Of a stretch of 34,108 nucleotides of DNA, positions 24,330 to 32,829 are shown in pieces; within the stretch, counting starts at the first letter, position 1, and every line of letters starts with the position of its first letter. The stretch is taken from contig JALVOT010000017.1 in assembly GCA_027026255.1 (NCBI GenBank), forward strand, positions 143,562 to 177,669, in the 5' to 3' direction. Origin of the DNA: Caldifarciminota bacterium (GTDB lineage: Bacteria > Hydrothermota > Tepidihabitantia > SM23-42). The notes under the pieces were generated by a model. That model saw only the letters and a program-made list of their open reading frames with translations, searched no databases and was not told the origin of the DNA. The position numbers were made by a program, and so were the translations under genes.

Positions 24330-24690
24330 GACCGGTTCCGCCCCTGAGGCAATCGGTCCATATTCCCAGGCTGTTAAGTCTAAAGGCTTAATTTTCACCG
24401 CCGGCCAGATTGCAATTTCTCCAGGGGATAATAAACTGCTTGAATCAGATATAAAAATCCAGACCCGGCAGGTATTAGAAAACTTAAAGGCGGTGCTTGA
24501 GTCGGCAGGCAGCAGCCTTTCAAAGGTTTTAAAGACCACTGTCTATTTAATAAAACCCGATGATTTTCCCGAAATGAATAAGGTCTATGCAAAATATTTT
24601 GAACACCAACCGCCCGCGCGCACCACGGTCTTTGTTAACAGCCTTCCCAAGGGTGCTTTAATAGAAATCGATGCCGTTGCTGAATATTAA
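24313..24690 (+). CDS. ridA: RidA family (YjgF/YER057c/UK114) enamine/imine deaminase
   Basis: A 125-residue cytoplasmic protein, normal length. RidA hydrolyses reactive 2-aminoacrylate-type enamines released by PLP enzymes. Conserved parts are EAIGPYSQAV, FTAGQIAI, VLKTTVYL and PPARTTVFV, where R103 is the substrate-carboxylate-binding arginine, and IEIDAVAEY at the end. The ATG at 24313 follows AAAGGAGG; a longer in-frame start at 24295 would translate that site. It overlaps the SPOR gene by 17 bp and rnc by 20 bp, so all three are coupled. Confidence 0.95.
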   Translation: MKEVIKTGSAPEAIGPYSQAVKSKGLIFTAGQIAISPGDNKLLESDIKIQTRQVLENLKAVLESAGSSLSKVLKTTVYLIKPDDFPEMNKVYAKYFEHQPPARTTVFVNSLPKGALIEIDAVAEY

Positions 24691-25348
24691 TCAATTAGAA
24701 AAGAAACTGGGAATAAAATTCAAGAATCAGGACCTGTTGATAAACGCATTCACCCATTCATCATCAATAAGGGATACCAGGGCTTCAAGGAATAGAACCA
24801 ATGAAGTTCTTGAATTTCTCGGCGATGCAGTTCTGGAATTAGTATCAAGAGAATACTTTATTAAAAATTATCCCGACTTTGATGAAGGGGAACTGAATAA
24901 GTTAAAAAAAATGTATACAAATGAACAGACCCTTTACAAAATCGGTTATGAACTTGGCCTGGGCAATTATCTCATAATGGATAAAGGCGAGGAGCTTACC
25001 GGAGGCAGAGACCGGCCATCAAATATCGCGGACTGTTTAGAGGCATTGATTGGGGCGTTGTATCTTGACCAGGGACTGAATAGTGCACGAGAATTTATCC
25101 GGAGAACCATTCTCAGTCGTAAGATAGAAAAACATCAGGATTATAAATCAATCCTGAATGAATGGGTAATGCAGACAGGACATACAATCCGCTATGAGAT
25201 TTCGGCTGAAGATGGCCCTCCCCATCAAAAAATATTCTATGTGCAACTTTTTATAAATGAAAAAATGGCTGCCCGGGGAAAAGGTAAGACAAAAAAAGAG
25301 GCAGAGCAGGATGCGGCACGGAACTATATAGACAAAATCGGTATATAA
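24671..25348 (+). CDS. rnc: Ribonuclease III
   Basis: A 225-residue double-strand-specific endoribonuclease. The RNase III signature is NEVLEFLGDAVLEL (44-57) with the catalytic acidic residues E48 and D52, and the second catalytic cluster is in DCLEALIGALYLD. A double-stranded RNA-binding domain fills the last 70 residues (YKSILNEWVMQTG to GKGKTKKEAEQDAARNYI). It matures rRNA and regulates structured mRNAs. It starts inside ridA, 20 bp before that gene ends, with no strong ribosome binding site, so it depends on coupling. It ends 38 bp from the convergent ABC-F gene with no obvious terminator between them. Confidence 0.96.
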   Translation: MPLLNINQLEKKLGIKFKNQDLLINAFTHSSSIRDTRASRNRTNEVLEFLGDAVLELVSREYFIKNYPDFDEGELNKLKKMYTNEQTLYKIGYELGLGNYLIMDKGEELTGGRDRPSNIADCLEALIGALYLDQGLNSAREFIRRTILSRKIEKHQDYKSILNEWVMQTGHTIRYEISAEDGPPHQKIFYVQLFINEKMAARGKGKTKKEAEQDAARNYIDKIGI

Positions 25349-25386
25349 AACAATACCCCTCTTAATGATAGATTCAGACCATAAAT

Positions 25387-27198
25387 TTAAAGATTTTCTT
25401 CTATCTCTTTAATCTCCCGGGTTAATTTATGATACTCTTCAAAGAGCTTTTGATATCTTCGTGGATTATCAAAAGCCCCGGGTTGAGAAAACAGTCGGCG
25501 CAGTTTATTAAGGCGCGCCTCCTTTTTTGCAATCCTCAACCGCAACTTTTCTTTCAATGAGATAGATTTTTTCTTTCCCTTTTTTCCTCCTGTTAGAACG
25601 CTGTTTCTTTTACTCAAATAATAAGAAAAATTACCAGGATAATTAAACAGCTTTCCATCTTTCAATTCAATTATTCTGGTTGCAAAAGGAATAATCAGCT
25701 CCCGATTATGACTCACCAGAATGACCGTTCCATCATACGAAGATATCGCCTCTTTTATTGCATCGGTTGAATCCTTATCAAGATGATATGTGGGTTCATC
25801 CATAATCAGAAGATTGGACGGTTTAATCATCGTCAGCAAAATCACAAGCCTTGTCTTCTCACCACCGCTCAAGACCTTTATCTTTTTATTTATATCATCT
25901 CCAGAAAAGAGAAACAGACCCAAAAATTTACGGATATTCTGATGCGCCTCCGGACCTGCCTTTTCCGATACGGTTTCAAAAACGGTGTATTCAGGATTCA
26001 ATTTGAGCAATATCTCATGGGAGAATGCACCGACCTGTAATTTCTCACTGGTCCACCTTGTGCCGTGGTTCGGTTCTTCATATCCCGCAATAATTCTGCA
26101 GAGTGTAGACTTACCGGCGCCATTCCGGCCTAAAAGGGCAATCCTTTCACCCCTCTCAACCGTCAGATTAATATTTTCAAAAATCTTATTATCATTATAA
26201 TATTTACTGATGTTCTTGAGTTGAACAATCTTCTGAGAGTGAATCTCGGCAAGGGGAAATCGAACCTTGATACTTTTTATCCTTTTTTCGGTTTCAATCG
26301 GTTTCAATTTTTCCAAGTATTTTTCCCGACTCTTAACAATCCTCGCCTTCGCCTTATTCGCCCGATTGCGCATAATGAATTCCTTAATCTGTTTGATATG
26401 TCTCTGCTGGGTCTTTGCCTGATGCTCTAATTGTTCCCTTCTTATCTGCGCCTTATGCAGATATCCGGTATAATCGGTTCGATATTTATGAAACCTGCCC
26501 TGATTGATTTCTAATATACCGTTTGAACCACTTTTGACCTGAAGAATCTTATCAAGAAAATATCGGTCATGCGAAACCACAATCATCGCGCCCTTAAAAT
26601 GTTCCAGATAATCTTCCAGCCACATTATGGATTCAATATCAAGATGGTTTGTGGGCTCATCCAGCAGTAAAAGGTCGGGCTGATTTAAAAGCAGCCGGGC
26701 AAGCACAATCCGCATCTGCCAACCACTTGAAAATTCTTCCACCCTCTTTTCATAATCATCCTGTAAAAAACCCAATCCGGCAATAACCTTATATGCCTCA
26801 ACCTCATAATTATATCCACCCGTGCTGAGAAATCGCTCTTCTTCGGTTTCATATTTTTTAATTAATTGCTGGTCTGAAGGATTTTCACCGATCATTGTCT
26901 GTAATCGGGTAATCTCTTCAAGCTGCCGGTGATAGTCCTTTAGCACCTCATCAATAAGTCTATTACCCCTCAGGATAATCTCTTCCTGAGGCAGGTATCC
27001 GATCTTCAAATTTCTTTGTTTCAATACCTGACCACGGGTAGGGGTCAATGAACCATTTATAATGCGCAATAATGTAGTCTTGCCTGCACCATTTTGTCCG
27101 ACCAGACCAAATCGGTCCCGGGGATTAATATTAAAATCCACCCCGGTAAAAAGTATCCGCTCGCCGATTGTATATTCAACATTATTCAGACTGAGCAT
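25387..27198 (-). CDS. ABC-F family ATPase (ribosome-associated)
   Basis: A 603-residue soluble protein with two ABC ATPase domains and no membrane part. Domain 1: Walker A GQNGAGKTT (34-42), signature FSSGWQMR, Walker B LLLLDEPTNHLD. Linker (about 235-315) is basic and helical (QQRHIKQIKEFIMRNRANKAKARIV), the P-site tRNA-interacting motif. Domain 2: Walker A GRNGAGKST (about 355), LSGGEKTR, Walker B LLIMDEPTYHLD, where Tyr replaces the usual Asn. A coiled coil closes the C-terminus. ABC-F proteins act on stalled ribosomes and some confer antibiotic protection; the subgroup is not resolved. There is no Shine-Dalgarno sequence at the start; TACGAT ends 6 nt upstream, which may mean a leaderless mRNA. 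The 137 bp upstream (27199-27335) show nothing else. Confidence 0.93.
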   Translation of the reverse strand: MLSLNNVEYTIGERILFTGVDFNINPRDRFGLVGQNGAGKTTLLRIINGSLTPTRGQVLKQRNLKIGYLPQEEIILRGNRLIDEVLKDYHRQLEEITRLQTMIGENPSDQQLIKKYETEEERFLSTGGYNYEVEAYKVIAGLGFLQDDYEKRVEEFSSGWQMRIVLARLLLNQPDLLLLDEPTNHLDIESIMWLEDYLEHFKGAMIVVSHDRYFLDKILQVKSGSNGILEINQGRFHKYRTDYTGYLHKAQIRREQLEHQAKTQQRHIKQIKEFIMRNRANKAKARIVKSREKYLEKLKPIETEKRIKSIKVRFPLAEIHSQKIVQLKNISKYYNDNKIFENINLTVERGERIALLGRNGAGKSTLCRIIAGYEEPNHGTRWTSEKLQVGAFSHEILLKLNPEYTVFETVSEKAGPEAHQNIRKFLGLFLFSGDDINKKIKVLSGGEKTRLVILLTMIKPSNLLIMDEPTYHLDKDSTDAIKEAISSYDGTVILVSHNRELIIPFATRIIELKDGKLFNYPGNFSYYLSKRNSVLTGGKKGKKKSISLKEKLRLRIAKKEARLNKLRRLFSQPGAFDNPRRYQKLFEEYHKLTREIKEIEENL

Positions 27199-27335
27199 AA
27201 ATTAATCGTAATGAAGACAAATTTTCATCATAATGAATATTTGAGTCACCCACTCCACTGATATTGCCGCACATACAGGATAACAGGCAGAGGAAAATCA
27301 TTGCAGGAACTATAATTTATCTTAACTAATTTTTT

Positions 27336-30125
27336 TTAAAATTTAAGCGCAACTCCTACGCGCGCACGGAATCCAGGTTTCCAGTGGAATGGATTGTTGT
27401 AATATGTTCGTCGTGCCTTTAGATATTCCTGACATAATTCATCCGGGGCATTAAGGCCATCGTGGTTATAATCAGCCTGTGGTGTATAGTATGCACTCGA
27501 CATTGAAATGGTTGAAAAACCTGAAATCTTTACCTCAACTTCACCCCCATCATCATCCGGCCTTCCTGTAGAACTGTAAACTTCTTTAACCTGGTCAGTA
27601 TTGAAGAGATTATAGATATTGCTGAAGATAGAAAATTTTAATCCGGCAATTTTAATCTCCTTGGAAAGGTTGGCGTCAACATTAACATAACCAGGCATCC
27701 TTGCTGAGTTATTATCACCCAGTTTATTTCCTTTCAAATCAATTGGGGTATAGGGAAATCCGGAGTGGAAGGAGATAACAAAATCAGCGAAAAAGTCTCT
27801 CAGGGGCATAACCATAAAATCTTCGGGAAAATCAACGGCGACACTTGAATTAACCATATGCCTTTCATCAAAATCGAGCCAGTAGTCAATATTGGGCAGT
27901 GGATATTCTCCAGTGATTGGATCGCGTGACTGATTATAGATATCATAATAGTGCTGCCAGGCATAGGATGCAGTGCCCTTTGCAAACTGCAGGGTGTAGG
28001 AAAGGTCAAAACTCCAGTAGTTCGAAAGGCGTTTCTTTACAGTAATTTCCATACCTTTAACACTTCCATAATCAATATTTGTTACCTGATAATAGGGACT
28101 GGGTAAAACAAGAATCTGCCTCGTCTGGATTAAATCGTAAATATCCTTAAAATAGGCGATAAAACTAAATGCAATAATATCTGAAATCTGATTCTCATAT
28201 CCAACTTCATACTGAATTGTCTTTTCTGCAGTAAGGTTGGGATTACCAACAACAGAATTATAGCGCCTCAACAAAAGCCAGACAACCATCGGCTCGGTAG
28301 AACGGTAAAGGTCATGGGCGGTTGGGGTCTGGAAGAAATGGCCGTAATTGAATCTCAATTTTGAACACTCAGTAATAGGAAGAGAAAAACCCAAACGGGG
28401 TGAAATACACCACCTGGGTTCTGCCCGGAGCACAGTGGAATCGGTCGGGTCTGATGGATTTTCTAAACCTGCCGCCCTGGAATCAAAATAGTCAAATCGC
28501 AAGCCGAGGCGCGCAATAATTCCTTCAAAATCCATACGGTCCTGGACAAAGGCGGCAAACTTCACCGGGTCCTTTTCATAAATATCCCAGAAAGGAATCC
28601 GATAGAACGGCAGATTATTATCATACCAGCCGACATGCTGAAGGGTGAGATCGGCGCCGGTCTTTACCTCATGGATATTACCGATTGAATTGGTCACCGC
28701 AAGTTTCGCCTGCCAATCACGATTAAATTCGTATCTCCATAATCTCTGGTCTCCTATTGTGTAGAAAAATCCGGTTGCCCCATATGGATTATTTCTAAGG
28801 CTCGCTGCATTGTAACTATTCATCTCCTCATAGTAGTTAACCATTGAGTCAACCAGATAATTTTTCTTTAAGGTATCTACATCAAGTTTCGGAATAATAT
28901 CGATAAAGTGCTGGGCCTTAAATATATAATCATCATACCATTTGCGATTTTTTTCAGCCTCGGCTTCGAGGTCACGCACCGCACGGAATTGTGAATATCT
29001 TGTGTAGCCGAGTTTTGATTCTACAATCATATTTGAAGACGGCATATAATTGAAGGCAATTGTGAATAATTTACTCCTTCGACGCACCCCGTAATTATGG
29101 TCAAGGTGATAGATAAAACTCAGATCACCCCAGATATCCTGATAGTGCATATACTGTTCCCGGGAGATGAAACCTGAAAGGGTCAATTTTCCCTTTGCCT
29201 TTGGTAGATGATAAGAGAGTTTCCCTTCAAGTTTGTAATCAAATCTTTCAGAAGGAACCTTGTATTTCGTATTTTCATAGGCATCAGTAAGCATTGCCTC
29301 ACTGGATAAGAAATATCGTAAACGTGCCTTCTCCATAATCCCGCCGCCCAGTGACAATTCGTAAAGATTATAGCCATAATTTAATTTGTTTAGTCGGTCG
29401 GAAAAGAATATTTCATCGGTGGTATAGCGTATATTCCCCTTAAATTTCTCACTGCCTTCTCGCGTTACGATATTAACAACACCGGAAAGTGCCTCACCAT
29501 ACTCTGCATCAAAGCCGCCGGTAATAATACCCACCTCTTCAACCGCCTGTTTATTTATATTCACGGATTGATTACCATAATGGGGTGCCCTGGTAAGAAT
29601 ACCATCAACAAAATAGGCAATCTCACTGGGTCTTCCACCCCGAATATGAGTGCCTCGTTCATCGGTCGACACCCCGGCCTGGAGTGTAATTATCTGATTA
29701 ATTTCCGTTATCGGTAAGACATTAATATCCCGGGCAGTAATCGTCCTCCTTGTCTGGGTCTGGGTTTTTATCACCATCGGTCTTTGTGCAGTAACCACCA
29801 TTGGGGGAACTTCAATAACTGTAGGCTCAAGCCGAAAATTTAATTCCGTTGTCTGATTCGAAATGACATATACATTCACCTTGGTTATGGTATTATATCC
29901 GATATAAGAAACCGAAACGCGGTAGGTGCCGGCCGGAACAAAGGGAATAATAAAAACTCCATTATCATCGGTTGCCGCGCCCAATTCGGTTCCTTCAACA
30001 ACCGCATCCGCTCCGACTAAAGGTTCATTATTGGCAGCGTCTACTACCCGCCCCTTAATCACACCCATCTCTGTAGCAAAACTCAAAGCACTGACTATTG
30101 ATATTATAATAAGAAATTTTTTCAT
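27336..30125 (-). CDS. TonB-dependent receptor with carboxypeptidase-like N-terminal domain
   Basis: A 929-residue outer-membrane receptor. Signal peptide 1-17; carboxypeptidase-regulatory-like domain (about 20-105; IKGRVVDAANNEPLVGADAVVEG to YRVSVSYIGYN); a plug domain (about 110-235; VVTAQRP, THIRGGRPSEIAYFVDGI, VEEVGIITGGFDAEYGEALSGVVNIVTREG); then a 22-strand-type barrel that ends FRARVGVALKF. Plug and barrel length are normal for the SusC/RagA-like class. The ligand is unknown: no SusD-like partner is found nearby. The ATG at 30125 is chosen because GGAGG stands 7 nt before it; a longer in-frame reading from 30200 has no signal. Monocistronic. Confidence 0.93.
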   Translation of the reverse strand: MKKFLIIISIVSALSFATEMGVIKGRVVDAANNEPLVGADAVVEGTELGAATDDNGVFIIPFVPAGTYRVSVSYIGYNTITKVNVYVISNQTTELNFRLEPTVIEVPPMVVTAQRPMVIKTQTQTRRTITARDINVLPITEINQIITLQAGVSTDERGTHIRGGRPSEIAYFVDGILTRAPHYGNQSVNINKQAVEEVGIITGGFDAEYGEALSGVVNIVTREGSEKFKGNIRYTTDEIFFSDRLNKLNYGYNLYELSLGGGIMEKARLRYFLSSEAMLTDAYENTKYKVPSERFDYKLEGKLSYHLPKAKGKLTLSGFISREQYMHYQDIWGDLSFIYHLDHNYGVRRRSKLFTIAFNYMPSSNMIVESKLGYTRYSQFRAVRDLEAEAEKNRKWYDDYIFKAQHFIDIIPKLDVDTLKKNYLVDSMVNYYEEMNSYNAASLRNNPYGATGFFYTIGDQRLWRYEFNRDWQAKLAVTNSIGNIHEVKTGADLTLQHVGWYDNNLPFYRIPFWDIYEKDPVKFAAFVQDRMDFEGIIARLGLRFDYFDSRAAGLENPSDPTDSTVLRAEPRWCISPRLGFSLPITECSKLRFNYGHFFQTPTAHDLYRSTEPMVVWLLLRRYNSVVGNPNLTAEKTIQYEVGYENQISDIIAFSFIAYFKDIYDLIQTRQILVLPSPYYQVTNIDYGSVKGMEITVKKRLSNYWSFDLSYTLQFAKGTASYAWQHYYDIYNQSRDPITGEYPLPNIDYWLDFDERHMVNSSVAVDFPEDFMVMPLRDFFADFVISFHSGFPYTPIDLKGNKLGDNNSARMPGYVNVDANLSKEIKIAGLKFSIFSNIYNLFNTDQVKEVYSSTGRPDDDGGEVEVKISGFSTISMSSAYYTPQADYNHDGLNAPDELCQEYLKARRTYYNNPFHWKPGFRARVGVALKF

Positions 30126-30140
30126 TTTTTGACCTCCATA

Positions 30141-30168
30141 CCTCAATTTTATTTTATATAAAATTATA
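30141..30168 (-). promoter_or_regulatory. Likely promoter of the TonB-dependent receptor gene
   Basis: On the minus strand TTGATA (30168-30163), 16 bp, TAAAAT (30146-30141). The short transcript leader would contain the GGAGG of the receptor gene. Confidence 0.5.
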
Positions 30169-30191
30169 GAAATATCAATAGGCATTTGAGC

Positions 30192-30400
30192 TGACTCCAC
30201 GCCACTTTTTGTCCCGGTTTTTTGTAAACTATGTTACAATACAGCCGGGGGGCGTCTCGCCCCGAGACAGGGCGCCCGGCGGGCTGCAGGAGTTTCTGAA
30301 ACGAGTTGAGAATGACAAACCTCCAGCGGGCGGCGGGGACGCCGCCCACGCTGAGAAAAAAGGGAACGCCGCCCACGCTGAAAAAATCAGAAAAATATCC
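30192..30400. repeat. GC-rich modular repeat, copy B (tandem with C)
   Basis: A unit of about 209 bp starting TGACTCC, then a T-rich lead (CGGTTTTTTGTAA), then the shared GC-rich core. The core has a perfect hairpin GGGGCG/CGCCCC with loop TCT (30249-30263), the near-palindrome TTCTGAAACGAGTTGAGAA, and a perfect hairpin of 8 bp, GGGCGGCG (30328-30335) and CGCCGCCC (30340-30347), loop GGGA. Two modules of the type GCCGCCCACGCTGA plus A-run follow at 30341-30367 and 30368-30390. Open frames across it lack starts with ribosome binding sites. The whole 30126-30731 gap holds only the two promoters and copies B and C. Confidence 0.85.
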
Positions 30401-30600
30401 TGACTCCTCTCCACTTTTTATTTCGGTTTTTTGTAAGTACAATATAGCCGAGGGGCGTCTCGCCCCGAGGCAGGGCGCCCGGCGGGCTGCCGGAGTTTCT
30501 GAAACGAGTTGAGAATGGCAAACCTCCAGCGGGCGGCGGGGACGCCGCCCACGCTGAGAAAAAATGGAAACGCCGCCTGCACTAAAAAAAATGGAACCGG
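30401..30600. repeat. GC-rich modular repeat, copy C (tandem with B)
   Basis: This copy begins TGACTCC directly after copy B and is collinear with it. It has the hairpins GGGGCG/CGCCCC (30452-30466) and GGGCGGCG/CGCCGCCC (30531-30550) and two modules (30544-30571 and 30572-30598), the second decayed. Stem bases are unchanged relative to B, while the surrounding bases differ at many places. Confidence 0.85.
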
Positions 30601-30615
30601 GCGAAATTTTGATTC

Positions 30616-30643
30616 TTGACATAATAACAATAATATGTATAAT
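30616..30643 (+). promoter_or_regulatory. Consensus promoter of the outer-membrane protein gene
   Basis: TTGACA (30616-30621), 16 bp, TATAAT (30638-30643). Transcription would begin near 30650 and give a leader of about 82 nt. The leader has a small stem TGAGA/TCTCA and the Shine-Dalgarno AAGGAGG. Copies B and C end 16 bp upstream. Confidence 0.88.
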
Positions 30644-30731
30644 CTCTATAATATGAGAAAGGGGGTGAGAGGCTCTCAAAAAAAGGTTATTTCTGGTTGG
30701 CATTGGTAAATCAGCTCAGAAAGGAGGCAAG

Positions 30732-32372
30732 ATGAAATATGTGCTAACCATAGCGATTATGCTGTCGCTATCTTTCGGATTGGTAACTGAATCATTCAGG
30801 TATCAATCAACGGCCCGACTATTTGAGGACGATTATGACCTGCTTTTTGACCCGGCAAGGATTCCTCAAATAGAAGGTTCAAGACTGTGGACCAGTCTGG
30901 CAAATTTTGTATCAGGCAATGAACAACTATTTTCAAACAACAGCCAGCCTTATGTTCTAATCGGCGGGATGACACACTTCAATAATTTTTATCCGGCAGG
31001 CATCTATGATCGAACTTCAAGCAAAATCGCTCAAAGTACCGGATTAATTAATCCATCTGGAGATACGATTTACGGTGAAGGAACAGTTACAAGGATAAAC
31101 TGGAATCATCCTGACTCACTGGGTAACTATCAGGACCGTGAAGTAACTACAGAAACCAGAAAGGCATTCGACGCTTCTAATTCAAGCGACTGCTATTTTG
31201 CATTTGGTTACAAAACAGAAAAAGCCCGTTTCGGCATAGGTTATATGCACAACGATGCAAAAATAACACGCACCGCCCCTGAAAACAACTATGATTATCT
31301 ATACTATCAGGAAAATCTATCAACCAATAGTTTGACTTATAAAGACAGTGCAACCAGAGTCGGCGATGAAGTTATGAAAAATTCTGAAAACAGAATAATC
31401 CTCAGCGGCTGGATGGATAAAGAAGCGGTATCATTTGGAGCAACGGTAAGTTATTCAATTCTCAGCTCAAGTAACGAAGCATTAATCAACGGTTATGAAA
31501 TTGAATATTTTAACCCATCAGCAACAGAACATAATTATGCGTCTACATCGAGCAATGACTCTTTATACCTGCCGCAGTCAGGGAATAAAATCGACATTGA
31601 AATAAAAGCATTCTACAGGTATAATGACAACGCCCAGGGAAGATTCTATGGTGGTTTTTTCAATAAAACAATGAACTACAGCGATGACGCTACTGCATAT
31701 TACTTTAAAGCGGTGGAAAGAGATATCGAACCGACCCTGACTAATGATACAACCATAAGCAGATTTGACCTTGAAGCCAGATTCAGCCGCACCGGTCTCC
31801 GATTCGGCACAAAACAGCTCTTTTCAATTTCCGATCGCTGCAGATTTGGCATCGGTTTCTTGTGGTATAATACTACTTACAACGACTCCGGCACAACAAT
31901 GGATACATCAACTTATACCCACATTTATAATGACGGCGACACCATTCCTATGGGCGATACAGTCATAACTCAGTGGTCGAGCGAAAACTGGGTGATGACC
32001 AGGACCGGCAGCGTCAATTCACTTGTAATTCCCGTAGGCGTTGAATTTAATGTTACAGAACCTGTCGTTTTCCGAATGGGTGCAGTCCATAGAATTTCAA
32101 AAAAGAATCTAACTACATCATACACCTTAACTGACTGGCAGGCACGGGTCACACATGTGGTAATCGACACCCTGGAATATTACAGTTATCAGGATCCTTC
32201 AGAAAGACCCGAGAATACAACTGAAAAAGATATTTCAACTTCTCCATCTACCAGTTATTACTATGGGCTTGGTTGGCAGGTAACCGACAACCTTCAGCTT
32301 GATCTTATGGGATTCAGTAATATCACGAATTGGGCAAACTGGAGATTGTCAGCAACCCTCCATTTTGATTAA
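30732..32372 (+). CDS. Outer-membrane beta-barrel protein, unknown function
   Basis: A 546-residue protein with a signal peptide (about 1-16, KYVLTIAIMLSLSFG). The mature part is made of alternating aromatic and polar strands with long polar loops, for example KARFGIGYMHND, NAQGRFYGGFFNKTMNY and RCRFGIGFLWYN; it ends WANWRLSATLHFD, with an aromatic residue close to the C-terminus as in outer-membrane barrels. The sequence is rich in Ser, Thr, Asn and Tyr and has few cysteines. I do not recognise the family. The strong promoter and terminator suggest that it is an abundant single-gene product. The ATG follows AAGGAGG. Confidence 0.78.
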   Translation: MKYVLTIAIMLSLSFGLVTESFRYQSTARLFEDDYDLLFDPARIPQIEGSRLWTSLANFVSGNEQLFSNNSQPYVLIGGMTHFNNFYPAGIYDRTSSKIAQSTGLINPSGDTIYGEGTVTRINWNHPDSLGNYQDREVTTETRKAFDASNSSDCYFAFGYKTEKARFGIGYMHNDAKITRTAPENNYDYLYYQENLSTNSLTYKDSATRVGDEVMKNSENRIILSGWMDKEAVSFGATVSYSILSSSNEALINGYEIEYFNPSATEHNYASTSSNDSLYLPQSGNKIDIEIKAFYRYNDNAQGRFYGGFFNKTMNYSDDATAYYFKAVERDIEPTLTNDTTISRFDLEARFSRTGLRFGTKQLFSISDRCRFGIGFLWYNTTYNDSGTTMDTSTYTHIYNDGDTIPMGDTVITQWSSENWVMTRTGSVNSLVIPVGVEFNVTEPVVFRMGAVHRISKKNLTTSYTLTDWQARVTHVVIDTLEYYSYQDPSERPENTTEKDISTSPSTSYYYGLGWQVTDNLQLDLMGFSNITNWANWRLSATLHFD

Positions 32373-32383
32373 GGAAGGTCAAC

Positions 32384-32416
32384 AAAAAGGGAAGAGCCCA
32401 GGCTCTTCCCTTTTTT
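32384..32416 (+). terminator. Strong rho-independent terminator after the outer-membrane protein gene
   Basis: GGGAAGAGCC (32389-32398) and GGCTCTTCCC (32401-32410) form a 10-bp perfect stem with a tight loop, extended by A-T pairs and followed by TTTTTT. It lies 12 bp after the stop codon. Confidence 0.95.
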
Positions 32417-32454
32417 ATTCATTGAACAAATCTCATAATCATTCCTGGATATAA

Positions 32455-32754
32455 ATGGAACTGAATAAATATCAGGATTTAATAAAAGAAATCTATTTTG
32501 ATAAAGATTCAAAAAGAGGACTGGCTCGAACCTTCAACTGGTTTGTCGAAGAAGTGGGTGAACTGGCTCGGGCAATAAGAAAAAATGACCCGACCGAAAT
32601 AAAAAAAGAGTTCGCTGATTGTCTTGCCTGGCTTTTATCGGTCGGCTCAATTTTGAATATCGACGCGGAGAGCTCAATGGAAAAATATAAATCAGGATGC
32701 CCCAAATGCAAAAAAACACCCTGTGTGTGTAAAGAGAAGATTCAGGCAATCTGA
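32455..32754 (+). CDS. MazG-like nucleotide pyrophosphohydrolase with a cysteine-rich tail
   Basis: A 99-residue protein of the MazG/all-alpha NTP pyrophosphatase group. The metal-binding motif is EEVGE followed by EFADCLAWL (E-E-x-x-E and E-x-x-D), which holds the Mg ions for hydrolysis of NTPs to NMP and PPi. It usually has a housecleaning role against non-canonical nucleotides. The C-terminus KYKSGCPKCKKTPCVC has four cysteines that could bind zinc; this tail also occurs in other short MazG-like proteins. There is no clear ribosome binding site ahead of the ATG; the start follows the terminator by 38 bp, so the gene should have its own promoter, which I cannot identify with certainty. Confidence 0.87.
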   Translation: MELNKYQDLIKEIYFDKDSKRGLARTFNWFVEEVGELARAIRKNDPTEIKKEFADCLAWLLSVGSILNIDAESSMEKYKSGCPKCKKTPCVCKEKIQAI

Positions 32755-32829
32755 ATTGAGCAATCTACACCTTTGTTCTTTCAGAAAAAACAGCATTAAT
32801 TTAATTAAAATAATGTCTAAGGAGGAAAT

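Noticed and set aside
27199-27335. Gap between the TonB-dependent receptor and ABC-F genes searched for an RNA gene or terminator
   Set aside because: No stable hairpin with a T-run and no recognisable RNA; only a weak TACGAT near the ABC-F start.
32755-32829. TTGTTC, 16 bp, ATTAAT ahead of the FN3/DUF6754 gene as a promoter
   Set aside because: Both hexamers are poor and the region is AT-rich, so the match is within chance.
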